Source: Diprion similis
Taxonomy: Eukaryota > Arthropoda > Insecta > Hymenoptera > Diprionidae
Direction: 5' to 3'
Assembly: GCF_021155765.1 (NCBI RefSeq)
Contig: NC_060112.1
Coordinates: 20,274,001-20,338,000 of the forward strand
Length of the DNA: 64,000 nt
A program made the translations under genes and the position numbers. This document shows positions 37,508 to 48,679 of this stretch, piece by piece. Each line of letters begins with the position of its first letter. Positions within the stretch are counted from its first letter, which is position 1. The notes below the pieces were generated by a model. The model had not been told where the DNA came from. It did not search any database and saw only the letters and a list, made by a program, of their open reading frames with translations.

Positions 37508-38567
37508 CCCTTACGAATGGGCTGGTCACTTCTCCTCAACGAGTAATGTGCTACGACGGGTTCGAGCCACCCAGCGAATCTTTAGTGCTCCTCGGCACAC
37601 TACGCAGGCGGCAGGTTTCTCCGAGAAGAATAATTCGAGAGGCAAGGAAAAGATACGCGCACAAACACCACAGCCGGAGTAGAGCACAATAGGTTTAGGA
37701 GAAAAAAGTAAGAAAATAAAATTAAAAAAAAAAAAACCACGCAACTCGCTACGGTCCTTGACGTGCAGTTATTAACGCGGAAACGAGGACGAGAAGCATC
37801 CGTTGTCTTCCTTCTGCTGCGTATATCTCGTTCTCCCTGGACTAAAAGCTGCTATCTCTCGATGTAATACCGTTATGTTTGTTACAAGAATTGGATCACG
37901 TTTACTTCTCGAAACTTCTTTTTCAACTCAACACTGATTACCCTACCGATAATTGTCTAATTTTACCCGACGCACCAGACCAACACTTGCCTACAAAAAA
38001 AAGCCCATGTCACAGACAAATTGAAGAAATTCGCTTCCTACACTACCAAAACGGAGGACAGTGTGACCAAGTGTGACACACGGAACAGCGGCTGCTGTTA
38101 AGCTATTCGCATCTGACGACTGACGTCAGGAATTTAAATCAACCGTGGCGATTAATCACTTTTAGGAACCCAGGCTTTCATCCCGCGCGCCGCGACGATA
38201 GAAACCAATCTAGAAACGCTTCGCCGCGAGATTCGTTCGGCCTGCCATCTCTGGGCGAATTTAAGTTTAACCTCCTGGTGGTACCAAACCACGCAACATA
38301 TCATACGTGGCATATGCCTGATTGCCTTTAGTAAGGCAAATTATACTCTGATGTCTTTTGCTTTCCTTAGTTTCCATTACTTTTTTTGAAGAAATTTTTT
38401 TCCACGACTTTGATAGCAGACGAATAAACAGTCGGATTGGCGTTACGCAAGTGATCGACCCTGGAAAGAACTTCTTGGAGTGGAGAACCACAAATTTTTA
38501 ACTGTTACCAATGCATTACTGCACATTCATATTTTTTCATTCTTTTGCCTAAATATAAATAATACAC
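37508..38567. other. Promoter side of the RAD6-type gene, head-to-head with BCKDHA
   Basis: A GC-richer part around 37,500-38,240 likely holds the RAD6 5-prime UTR and promoter. An open minus-strand frame at 38,267-38,491 has no recognisable similarity. A GGGTTCGAGCC string near 37,558 resembles a tRNA B box, but there is no A box or cloverleaf. Confidence 0.5.
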
Positions 38568-39239
38568 CCCAGGTAGCACACTATTGGCTGTTAATTGACT
38601 TAATATCGACAGAAATTCTCAGTCGACTACTTCAAGTCAGTTAGGAATAGGCATATTATGAGCCTATTGTTGGCTGTACACTGACTAAGAGTGAACGATT
38701 GTCCACTGAAATCTCATCGTAAAGGCAACACCCGACGGCAACTATTAGGTTTTTTTCTATTACGCTATATATTAGGTTTTCAGTTGTCTGTGAGCAGTCA
38801 AGACAAAAAAGCAATAATTTGCAAGTAGGCTGATTACATGGACAAATAGTCAGTTAGCGTCAAGTATGAGATAGTGATTAGTCAGTCTAAGTGCCACTAG
38901 ACGTTGGCAGTCATTCGGAACATGAATGTGCTCACATAAACATTAATTTATCTGAAAAATGTCAAAAACTTTTGACCTGACATTCCAGTGTTATATAAGG
39001 TGACAACGCGTTGTCGAGGCGGATTGCCTTATACTTGGCATTTCAGAGGACATTTGTAAATATAAAGTATACTGCATGTCAACTTCAAGTCCAGTTGTTT
39101 GATAATCCATGGACATTCAAAAGTAGCCGACCTTTTGTGGATTTTTTGCCAACAATGTGTCAAAATTTTTTTAATTTAACATAACACAACGTTTTATAAT
39201 CGAATGATAATCAGGCTCTGGATAAGTGTGCTACCTGGG
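38568..39239. mobile_element. MITE, family with CCCAGGTAGCACAC ends, long copy
   Basis: A 672-bp element with inverted ends CCCAGGTAGCACAC and GTGTGCTACCTGGG. It lies in the intergenic space before BCKDHA. Its ends and internal blocks (GGAATAGGCATATTATGAGC, TATACTGCATGTCAACTT, AATGATAATCAG) recur in inverted order in the element at 41,425-41,832. It contains no transposase frame, and its flanking duplication is unclear (CAC on each side at best). The superfamily is not assigned. Confidence 0.75.
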
Positions 39240-39912
39240 CACAACATTGTTTGAAAAATCATTGCTTGGAATACAGTAGAGCATTCGGTATATTTGTTTA
39301 GCCTGAATCGGTGTAAATATGCGTGTGTATTTATACTTACCAAGTTGAGTGGGTAGTATTCTTATCAGCGTCTATAATGATAAGGATAGTTTTGAAATGG
39401 ACAATTTTCACAGATTTTCAATAACTCATTATCGATGCATGCAATTAAATCACAACCATGACCAAACCGATATGATGAGTCGAAAAATTTTCACATGAAG
39501 TAATGGTACTTTGTCGGATGTTGTTCATTTTGATTACTTCTATTAGGTATATGATTTCAAATTTCGAACATCGTTCTGAAAAATAGTTGCAATAATGATA
39601 GATTAAACAATATATAATCAACATTATAATTTTGTACAATAAATTAATGTAGTCTACATAAGTATACGCCAAAACGAGCCGACGTGGCTTATCAGTTAAA
39701 GTGATGGAAGTAACCGGCATGATAAGTGCATGGTTACACAACAATGCTTAACATGCCTCCATTATTCATCGAGTTCAGCGTGTGTCGTCGTTCCCGCTTC
39801 GAGTTAGTCGCACAAAATTCATATACCTCTCCACTGCTTTTCTCTACACCTTCAACTTTATCATTCTTTCACTGAACTCCGTCTAAGCAATTGGAATTGC
39901 CTACACTTGGTC

Positions 39913-42871
39913 ATGAGAGTAACGTGGGCTAAGAAAATCTTCAATCAATTTTCAGCACAATGTCTTGTAAGTTCCTTTTTATTTCTATCTTATTTCAATG
40001 ACGCTAGTGATCTATTTCCTGTCAGTAAACGAATGATCATTAAACGTTCCTAACGATAAGCTAATCTGTGTATGACGTGGATATTATATTTTTAATAGCG
40101 GCAACTTATAACATATCATACCCTACCAATGTAAACATCTCTTGCGTCAATGATAGCTGTCATACGCATATTAGAAATCTGATTTTCTTGTAAGATTTGC
40201 AGAGAACAGGATAACATGTGATAGAATCAAAGGCTATTGATTCGGAATCTTGAAGCTTCGAAATTCATCAGTTTATTTCCTATTTCGGGCAATCATATTC
40301 TCATGTATGGTCATTTGATAGCCGGGTACCTAATTACTGAATTTTAGTTCTGATTCATTTCACAGATTCACAAAGGTAACTTCACCACTTCGGCAACAGT
40401 TGGGCCCAGTAATCCCAAGTTTCCAATTCTCTCTAACAATTTTACGAATGAGCTCAAATTTACCAATGCGAATTCATCTGGCCCTATTCCAATATATCGA
40501 ATATTGGGCTCTGCCACTGAAAATGAAGCAGTGGCGAATATCAAGGTTTGTTAAATTTCTAAACACCAGTACGAACCCGTGTATTTATGATTCAGTGTTT
40601 GCTGATATTCATATTTTGAATTTTGTATTTGCCAAAAGCTGGAAGAGGCGAAATATATAAAAATGTACAAGGACATGGTAACAATTACTGTAATGGATAA
40701 AATACTTTACGAATCTCAACGACAAGGCCGCATATCGTTCTACATGACCAATTCTGGTGAAGAAACTGTTCAAATTGGAACTGCAGCTGCTTTGAGTCTA
40801 AATGATGTTGTTTACGCACAATATCGGGAGGCTGGTGAGTTTCGATTATTTCTTCGGATCGGGTCGCGTTCCTCATACGACTTCAGCAAACTCATCAAAA
40901 AGTTAAATATCCCCAGACAGCACAAAACTTGAAGTCGTCCAAAAGATGTGTAAAGGATATCTCATGCACCATTTTCTGACGTCTATAAGGCACGAAGGAT
41001 ATCTTTTAGCCATGAAGATATCTGTTGGACATAAGGGTATCTTTTAAGCGCCAGAAAATGACGCATAAGACATCCTTCAGACGTCTTTTCGACAATTTTG
41101 AGGTTTGTGTTATCTGGGCCGTTGGTCCTATTCGTAGGAGTTAAAATTGACAATCAGATTGACAGACACGCCATAGGATTATAAATTAATACTACCATCA
41201 TTTATATTCAAGGTGTACTGCTCTGGCGGGGTTTCAAATTAAAACAATTCATGAACCAGTGCTACGGAAACTGTGAGGATATCGGCAAAGGAAAACAAAT
41301 GCCGGTTCACTACGGATCTAAAGAATTGAACTTCGTTACTATTTCATCGCCACTAACGACTCAATTGCCGCAGGGTAAAGTAGATGCAATTTTTGTATTA
41401 TTTCCAATATACAGTAGTGTATAGCCTAGGTAGCACACTTATCCAGAAGCTGACTATCATTCGAATACAAAAAGTCGACTTTTATTCAATTAAAAAAATA
41501 TTGACGCAATGTTGACAAAAAATAGACAAAAGATCGGCTATTTTTCAATGGCTGTAGATTGTGAAAAAACTGGGCTTAAAGTTGACATGCAGTATACTTT
41601 ATGTTTACGCGTTAGTTACCTCTTGTCCTTTATCATGACATTTCAGAGGACATTCGCGCACTCTTAACCAGTGTACAGTCAACAATAGGCTTATAATATG
41701 CCTATTCCCAGTTGACTTGAAATAGTTGACTAAAAATTTCTGTTAACTTAACTTAATTTGATTAGTTTTAATTAGTTGACTTAATTTCTATCGATATTAA
41801 GTTAACTAACAGCCAACAGTGTGTTGCCTGGGATAGATGCAAAATGCATCCACATTTTGTAATTAAGTAAGTAAATTTTTTTCAATATTCTGTTAGCCGT
41901 TGGAGCAGCGTACGCGTTGAAACTGGCAAATTCGGACAGTTGTGTCGCCGTATATTTCGGAGAAGGTGCAGCTAGTGAAGGAGACGCGCATGCCGCTTTC
42001 AATTTCGCAGCTACTCTCGATTGTCCCGTTATATTTATATGGTAGATGGATACAGAATTTCGAAGACTACTAATTTGAATACTTGATGACCAAAAATATA
42101 TCTACTGCACATGCGAACGGAATTTAAGTAATCATTATTTTAGTCGGAACAATGGATATGCAATTTCCACTCCAGCTCATGAGCAGTACAAGGGAGATGG
42201 TATCGCGGCCAAAGGACCTGCGTATGGTATTAACACAATTAGAGTTGACGGAAACGATATATTTGCTGTACACAATGCCACGCGTGCAGCAAAAGAGTGG
42301 ACTTTGGCAAACGGAAAGCCTGTTCTCATCGAAGCAATGTCGTATCGGTATAAAACAATCATTAATCGTGACATTTAGTAGGGCTGTACGCTCTGATCAA
42401 ATTACGGTAGTTAATGAGTATAATCATATTCATACGTTCAGAATTGGACATCACAGTACCTCTGATGATAGTTCTGCGTATCGATCAGTCGACGAGATTG
42501 CTGAATGGGAAAAACTGCAACCGATCACAAGACTTCGGCAGTGTCTAGAAAAACATGGATTGTGGTCTGAAGAGCAAGAAAAAGAATTCGTATCATCGAT
42601 CAAAAAACAGATACTATCGGATTTTGCAGCTGCCGAGAAGAAAGTAAAACCTGACTGGAACGAGATGTTCACGGACGTATACTACAACATGCCAGATCAT
42701 ATTAAGTACGTTTACTTTGTACTACCAATATGACATAACTGACCGTGTTGAACAATTAGGAGATAATGCAGTAAACGTTTGATTTATTCTAGGAAACAAT
42801 CGGAAGCAATGGTGAAGCATGTGGACCAGTACAAAGAACATTATCCAGTAGATCTTTACAAGCAACAATAA
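39913..42871 (+). CDS. BCKDHA: Branched-chain 2-oxoacid dehydrogenase E1 subunit alpha, mitochondrial
   Basis: Eight coding exons: 39,913-39,966, 40,366-40,545, 40,639-40,834, 41,213-41,374, 41,897-42,041, 42,144-42,347, 42,442-42,705 and 42,793-42,871, total 427 residues (human protein 445). The first exon, [18 protein letters not shown], is basic and amphipathic, as expected of a mitochondrial targeting peptide. The thiamine-diphosphate motif runs from GEG at about 219 to NN at about 249 ([13 protein letters not shown] ... CRNNGYAIS). The regulatory loop [19 protein letters not shown] follows, in which Ser319 matches the serine inactivated by BCKDH kinase. The enzyme decarboxylates the oxoacids of Leu, Ile and Val in the matrix as an alpha2-beta2 heterotetramer. 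Introns 3 and 4 carry MITEs. AATAAA overlaps the stop codon and another lies at 43,256. Confidence 0.96.
40912..41118. mobile_element. MITE with CCCAGAYARCACAAA ends, in BCKDHA intron 3
   Basis: A 207-bp element, almost one long foldback. The left end (CCCAGACAGCACAAAACTTG, then GGATATCTCATGCACCATTTTCTG) matches the reverse complement of the right end (CCCAGATAACACAAACCT, then GGATGTCTTATGCGTCATTTTCTG). The terminal 12 bases resemble those of the other two elements nearby, so all three may use the same transposase. No clear target-site duplication and no coding capacity. Confidence 0.7.
41425..41832. mobile_element. MITE, family with CCYAGGTAGCACAC ends, short copy in BCKDHA intron 4
   Basis: A 408-bp element in inverted orientation relative to the 672-bp copy at 38,568. 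Ends are CCTAGGTAGCACACT and AGTGTGTTGCCTGGG, with ATAG directly repeated on both sides (41,421-41,424 and 41,833-41,836) as a probable target-site duplication. It lacks about 260 bp of the long copy's interior and makes up most of intron 4. Confidence 0.75.
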
Positions 42872-43709
42872 ATCTAATTTAAAGCAATTCCAATTCCGAG
42901 CAGAAATATCGATCTTCACCTACGTACCTTAATCTTTGAGAATCTGAAAACGTTTTCTGTACTTTTGAAAATATATATAATTCAATCAACAAATATTCGA
43001 CTTTTAAATTATAGATATCTCTCATGCTTTAACACATTCGTTTCTTTGTACACTATAGTGTACAAAATCTTGATTTTCATTTTTATACGATTTTCTCAAG
43101 ATATACTACATATTTCAAATACTTGAAAATTATTTATTGTTTATTTTGTAGGATTATTCTCACATTGCAAGAAAACCACAAATTTTGTAAAATACTAAAT
43201 TTCTGAATATTGTCCAAAACATCTTAAAATCTTTCAAAAAGTGTTTCTTTACTCAAATAAAGGCATTTTGAGTTTCATCTTTATTTTAAAGTGAACGGGT
43301 TTAAACTATTACCGATTGCAGGAGACAAATATGTATAAAGAGTACGTATGAATGTGTTATTTAAAAAAAAGTGTATCCAGACAAATTCCAGTTTTCATTC
43401 GCTAAATCAAAGTAAATTCAAAATTCGGCATGCTTCTTCGATGGCGCTACTAAACTTGTTGCGCTACATGAAAATTTGGTCTAACGTTCAGGAAGTGAGG
43501 TGAAAGAATTTAGGAACACATAAACATGCCGTGAGGGTAAACAGCGGCTAAGGAACAGGGGATGGATGTATGTTCGTGGTTAAAAACTTATAGGTTATAG
43601 GTAATGAAAATATTCACAAATATCGCAGTGAGGTATCGTGTTTAGCTAGTTTACCCATAATAATTAATCGATAATATGTGCAACTGACAAATATATCTCT
43701 ACTTACACG
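42872..43709. other. BCKDHA 3-prime UTR and PAF1 promoter
   Basis: About 840 bp between two genes on the same strand. It is AT-rich near BCKDHA, with a less AT-rich part from about 43,430 that probably holds the PAF1 promoter. No other feature seen. Confidence 0.55.
43256..43261 (+). terminator. Polyadenylation signal, BCKDHA
   Basis: AATAAA about 385 bp past the stop. A closer copy at 42,867-42,872 overlaps the stop codon. Confidence 0.4.
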
Positions 43710-46700
43710 ATGGCACCGACCATTCAGACGAATAACAGTAACGACAGGGACAAGCGGACTGCTAGGCCGATTGAGAAGAGGTAAGTTATCTGAACCACTG
43801 TATATTCTAACCCCCTGCCAACATTCTTTACCGCATCAAGCCTATCGAAAATATCTTCTGGATATACTCTTGCAGCAAACTAGTTACATTCTGCATGTAC
43901 ACGTTACTTTGCACTCTTTTATACTTGTATCCAAACGTTAATGATATCAGCAAACAATCTGTTCATTTCACCTTACCAAATTTACATCGTGGCTCAGAGA
44001 ACAAAATTTGCTATAACTAGTAGTCTTTGAGACTAGGATATTTGTGTGGCATAGTGCAACTGTTTTGATGATTGTTAAATTGGATCATTCAATGTGCTTG
44101 AAAAATTGATAAGAATGTTGCCGTTCATTAATGTAACATTTTCTACTTACATCAATTACAGTGGGAATCAGATGACCTCCGGCATTCAGTCCAACAATAA
44201 TAAAGATGCCATTGATAAACGTCCTAGACCAACTGAAAACAGGTAAATATTTTACATTAGTAAATAACGTTTTAAAAAATGGCTAGAAAAAAAACATGAT
44301 TGCAAATATTAGTCATATTTCGAGCTGAGAAAATGTAAAAAAAAAGAATGCGCACGAAACCTAATATTACAACCTGTTTTGCAGAAAATATTGCTCGATT
44401 AAATGATACATGTTTTACTTCTGATTTTCAGGTCTGAATTAATATGCCGTGTAAAGTACTGCAACACTCTACCTGATATTCCATTCGACCCAAAGTTCAT
44501 CACATATCCATTTGAATCAACAAGGTAATAGAGCTGACATATGCTGCAGTCCACTATTGATCGAAATTGTAATATGTTGTTAATGATTAGAGCCAGTTTA
44601 CTTGAAAATGATCTAATTTTCGAATATTCCTACGAAATTGAAAAACTTTCCACTCTAACAGTTTGAAGATTGAATACAGTTATGTGACGCAATATTTTAG
44701 AGAATTTGAGCTGTTTTAGGAATGTGCTTCAAAATATTGACATAGCCAGAGAAATACAACTGTAATTTTCCAACTTTGTAAATGATACAGATTCATACAG
44801 TACAATCCAACATCTCTGGAGCGTAATTATAAATATGAAGTATTGACGGAACACGATTTGGGTGTTGAGATCGACTTAATAAATCGGGACACCTATGCTG
44901 GAGATATTAATACCCAACTTGATCCTGCGGACGAGAAACTTCTGGAAGAAGACATCCTCACTCCTCAAGATTCAAAACGCTCTAGGCATCATGCTCGGAG
45001 TGTATCATGGCTCAGACGTACGGAGTACATCTCCACCGAACAGACACGGTTTCAACCCCAAACTATGGACAAAGTTGAAGCTAAAGTTGGTTACAGTATT
45101 AAAAAGAACTTCAAGGTAATGATATCTGTTTTTCTAATGTCATAATCGAATCATGATGTGTGGCATTTTAAGTCATTCATTCTTTTTGTTTGTTTACAGG
45201 AAGAAACATTATACATGGATCGAGAAAGTCAGATAAAAGCTATCGAGAAAACATTCGAAGACAATAAAAAACTTATTGAAAAACATTACAGCAAACCAAA
45301 CGTTGTGCCTGTTGAAATATTACCTATCTATCCTGATTTCAAGGTGAGCAGTAGCTGACGATTTTTCCTTCTGTTTCGAACCAATTATTAAGAATATTAA
45401 GTCACACATTAATCTCGCTTATTTCATACCACCCACAGGTATGGAAGTACCCATGTGCTCAGGTAATATTTGATTCCGATCCAGCTCCTACTGGTCGATC
45501 AGTACCGGCGCAAATTGAGGAAATGTCACAGGCGATGATCAGGTAAACCTGAGGATTTGTTCAGAAAAATTTGTAAATTTCGTCAGAATTTACGACAGTC
45601 TTTAGCGTGATATTTCATACCTTTTTTCAGAGGTGTGATGGACGAAAGTGGTGAACAATTCGTTGCATATTTCTTACCACTAGAGGAGACATTAGAAAAA
45701 CGTCGAAGAGATTTCACTGCAGAAATTGACTATGCCGATGACGAGGAGTACGAGTACAAAATGGCAAGGGAGTATAACTGGAACGTTAAAAGCAAAGCTT
45801 CAAAGGGATACGAAGAGAATTATTTCCTAGTCATGCGCCAGGACGGGGTTTGTAATACTTGTATATCTTTTTTTTACCAAATCGTACTTCGGTACTAAAG
45901 AATTCTGTATAAGTCCAATTTTCAGCAGTTTAATATTTTGAAAGTGCAAAATTTCTCACATTTTATCGTCCGTTCACTATATAGGTTTACTACAATGAGC
46001 TGGAAACTCGAGTACGTCTTAGCAAGCGTAGACAGAAGGCTGGCCAGGCACCAAATAACACAAGATTAGTTGTGCGCCATCGACCGTTGAATGCCAATGA
46101 ATTCAGGATGCAACGTTACCGCGAGAAGCAGCTTGAACCACCCTGTGAAGACGACGAGGAAGAGGAAGAGGAAGAAGAAGAAGAGGAAGAGGAACAACCA
46201 CAAGAAACTGAAAAGGCTGAAGACAAAGGTGGACCGAAACCTTTAAAAGATCCTTCGAAAACAGAAAATTTAAACACTTTTTCTTTTACCAGTATCATAA
46301 TGTATAGTTCTTCGTTTTTAATGCCTTGGAAAAAATTTTGTCCAACCTAAAGTCGACAGTTTGAATATACATTATGTATAACATCCGTTTCTGAATGATA
46401 ATAAAACCTATTTGTGTACTTTTCAGCTGGCTCTGATAATGAAGACGGTTCCCGTGCGTCGTCGCGTGCATCGTCGCGAGCATCCAGCAAGAAGTCACGA
46501 TCTCGTTCAAAGTCAAGATCACGTTCAAAATCAAGATCTCGATCAAAGTCTGGATCGCGTTCAAAGTCTAGATCCCGTTCAAAGTCTAGATCGCGTTCAA
46601 AGTCACGCTCCCGTTCAAAATCTCACAGCAAGTCTAGGTCTCGTTCGGGATCTGCACAGTCAAGAAGTTCTTCAAAATCGCGATCGCAGTCCAGATCCCG

Positions 46701-46869
46701 ATCACGGTCCAAGTCCAGATCCCGATCAAGGTCTGGTTCTGGTTCGCCCAATAAATCGCCGTCGCAGTCACCGTCAAGATCTAAGTCACGATCAAGATCA
46801 AGGTCTGGTACAGGGAGTGGCAGTGGGAGTGGCTCAGGTAGCAGCGACAGTGGTTCCGATAGTGAGTGA
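43710..46869 (+). CDS. Paf1: RNA polymerase II-associated factor 1 (PAF1 complex subunit)
   Basis: Nine coding exons: 43,710-43,780, 44,162-44,242, 44,432-44,524, 44,791-45,115, 45,200-45,343, 45,439-45,542, 45,631-45,847, 45,985-46,228 and 46,427-46,869, giving 573 residues (human PAF1 531). Family blocks include [20 protein letters not shown], the [17 protein letters not shown] stretch, [10 protein letters not shown] and [17 protein letters not shown]1 scaffolds the nuclear elongation complex that promotes H2B ubiquitination and H3K4/K36 methylation. From about residue 397 there is an acidic run of consecutive glutamates, and from about 436 to 555 an RS-repeat domain ([12 protein letters not shown] units), ending in a Gly/Ser/Asp tail. 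The donor of exon 8 is weak. AAAG|GTGGAC at 46,228 was chosen; 46,291 is phase-compatible and would add 21 codons. Confidence 0.94.
46427..46869 (+). other. PAF1 last exon encoding RS-repeat domain
   Basis: This exon alone encodes residues 427-573. Imperfect 18-base repeats of TCACGTTCAAAATCAAGA type underlie the Arg-Ser-Lys-Ser units, so the domain probably grew by slippage or unequal exchange. RS domains are typical of splicing factors. The human PAF1 tail is acidic and serine-rich instead. Confidence 0.8.
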
Positions 46870-47122
46870 TCTGAACTATAAGTTTAATTGTATTATTAAC
46901 ATAAGTGAGGAATCGATTACCTGTCACAGTTGGTCCCCCACTCACTCGCAAATAAGATAATTAGGTAAGTGTGCAACACTTCGTTGGGCTTAATTAAAGG
47001 GCTATCTGTTCGTTTGGTAGCCTTGTTCATGATAAACTTTGGTGATGTACAGACTCTACATTGACTACAATTAACATATTAGGAATTTTATATAAAATAT
47101 GTCAATGGTAATTACAATTTTT

Positions 47123-47128
47123 AATAAA
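47123..47128 (+). terminator. Polyadenylation signal, PAF1
   Basis: AATAAA about 250 bp after the PAF1 stop codon, followed by T-rich sequence. Confidence 0.6.
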
Positions 47129-47315
47129 ACAATTTTCATGAAATGCGTCCGAAATATTTTTTTGCAATTCATTGTCAATCACCAACTTCTACCAGTTTTT
47201 TCTCAGAAAGGACCATTAATTCAATACATTCTAGTACCTCACGTCAGTAGGATGTCTCGAGGACTTTGACACTTTTTTGCAATACAGGTTTCTGTACAAT
47301 AATAATTATTAATCT

Positions 47316-47696
47316 TGCACTGAGTTGGCCTGAATGAAATCCGACAAATGATGTGTTCGGATTATAAACGCCAGGACAACATGCTTCTCACTTCTATAAA
47401 CGAATGAAACAACGCAAATTAAATATAATGTTAGCCCCAAGGTAACACTAATCTCCCGCCGTTATTTCCCTGTAAAAAGACATAAACAAACAATATTCAT
47501 ACGGACACAATGATGACTTGACATATGCATTTCTTCATTAACCAAGCATATGTTATACTGTGAGTCTAGTGGACAGCAGACTTTAGGATACACGTAACAA
47601 ATCACCAACAGCATGCAATTCTGATCGAAAACGATTCAGCAAAGTATCACATTGCCTTATATTGTCCCATGTTTCACTGTGACTTCATGATGTTTG
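47316..47696 (-). pseudogene. Decayed CLIP-domain serine protease, partial tandem copy
   Basis: Two pieces lie next to each other downstream of the intact protease. At about 47,552-47,696 the minus strand gives a CLIP fragment (TWDNIRQCDTLLN, later VCCPLDSQ) matching [13 protein letters not shown] and VCCPLDSQ of the neighbour, with an internal stop, a frameshift and a lost cysteine. At about 47,316-47,470 a copy of the last exon is codon-aligned to the intact one, but GDSGG has become GNNGG, and a stop follows seven codons later. The exons for the catalytic His and Asp are missing between the pieces. It is a dead paralogue that arose by tandem duplication. Loss of the catalytic serine could predate or follow its death. 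Confidence 0.8.
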
Positions 47697-48679
47697 GACT
47701 GCTGTTGGATTTCGGAATTTCGAATGAAATATCTGGTGGTCAAAGAGATTTTGTAAATACTTTCAACATCGTGATCGAAGATAAAATCAAGAAAACTAGG
47801 GGGATTTTTTAGCAAGTAATCATAACTCCTTCAAGCGGTAATCATGAGGTGATTTCTTTTGGTTGCCTGTGATCATTTACCACAGAAGCGAGAGGTAAAT
47901 GATTGATATTCACACACTGATCGATGTGATCATTGGAGTCGAAAGAATACGTGTTATGTAACGACTAAACGTGAGTAGAATGCAACGGAGTAGGAGAACG
48001 TTGTTTAGGTTTCATTTTTGTTACTATTCTGCAGAAGTATAGAAATGAAAACCGAGATAAGCAGGTTTGGAAAACATTTAAAAAAGCCAGTCATGGACAA
48101 ACCCTGCAATGACACCAACTGGAGCAACAAAGACAACAATACCGCAACATAAGATTGCCGCATCTCGTCACCCTTCTGCACAAGATAAACGTATACATAC
48201 TGAATTACTGATTTAATGCAATCAATGCCTTACACTGTTTTCAAATGGAGTTTGGTGTTGAAAAGCAAATGATCTGTTCCCTGTAAGAAACGATAATGAT
48301 GGTACACAGCAAAAACTCATTCATTCAAAACATGCCATCAGTTTCGCCATCCTTGAGAAAAGTAAAGAAATGTTGAGTCGATGAGTTTAAAAATTTGTAG
48401 AACTGTTGGATGCGTCACACAATGAGATTCACTATACAGGCAATTTTATGTTTTGCTTTTCGACTCTTATATTGCTCAATTGTCATGTACAAAATATTAA
48501 ATACTATATGTATATAATTAATCACTAAACTATAATTTTACTATATGTATATATCATATCACTTTCATAAATCAAAATTAAGCAGATCAGTTAATGATTC
48601 TCACAATATTATGTGCAGTACACGAGAATACTCTTTAAAATTGAATTTTCGCACCGTATATGCTACGTAACTTTTAAAT
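47697..48679. other. AT-rich spacer between protease gene and its dead copy
   Basis: Presumably includes the 3-prime UTR of the intact protease. No further exon copies were recognised. Confidence 0.5.

Noticed and set aside
37555-37575. GGGTTCGAGCC resembling a tRNA B box
   Set aside because: No A box at the right distance and no cloverleaf can be folded around it.
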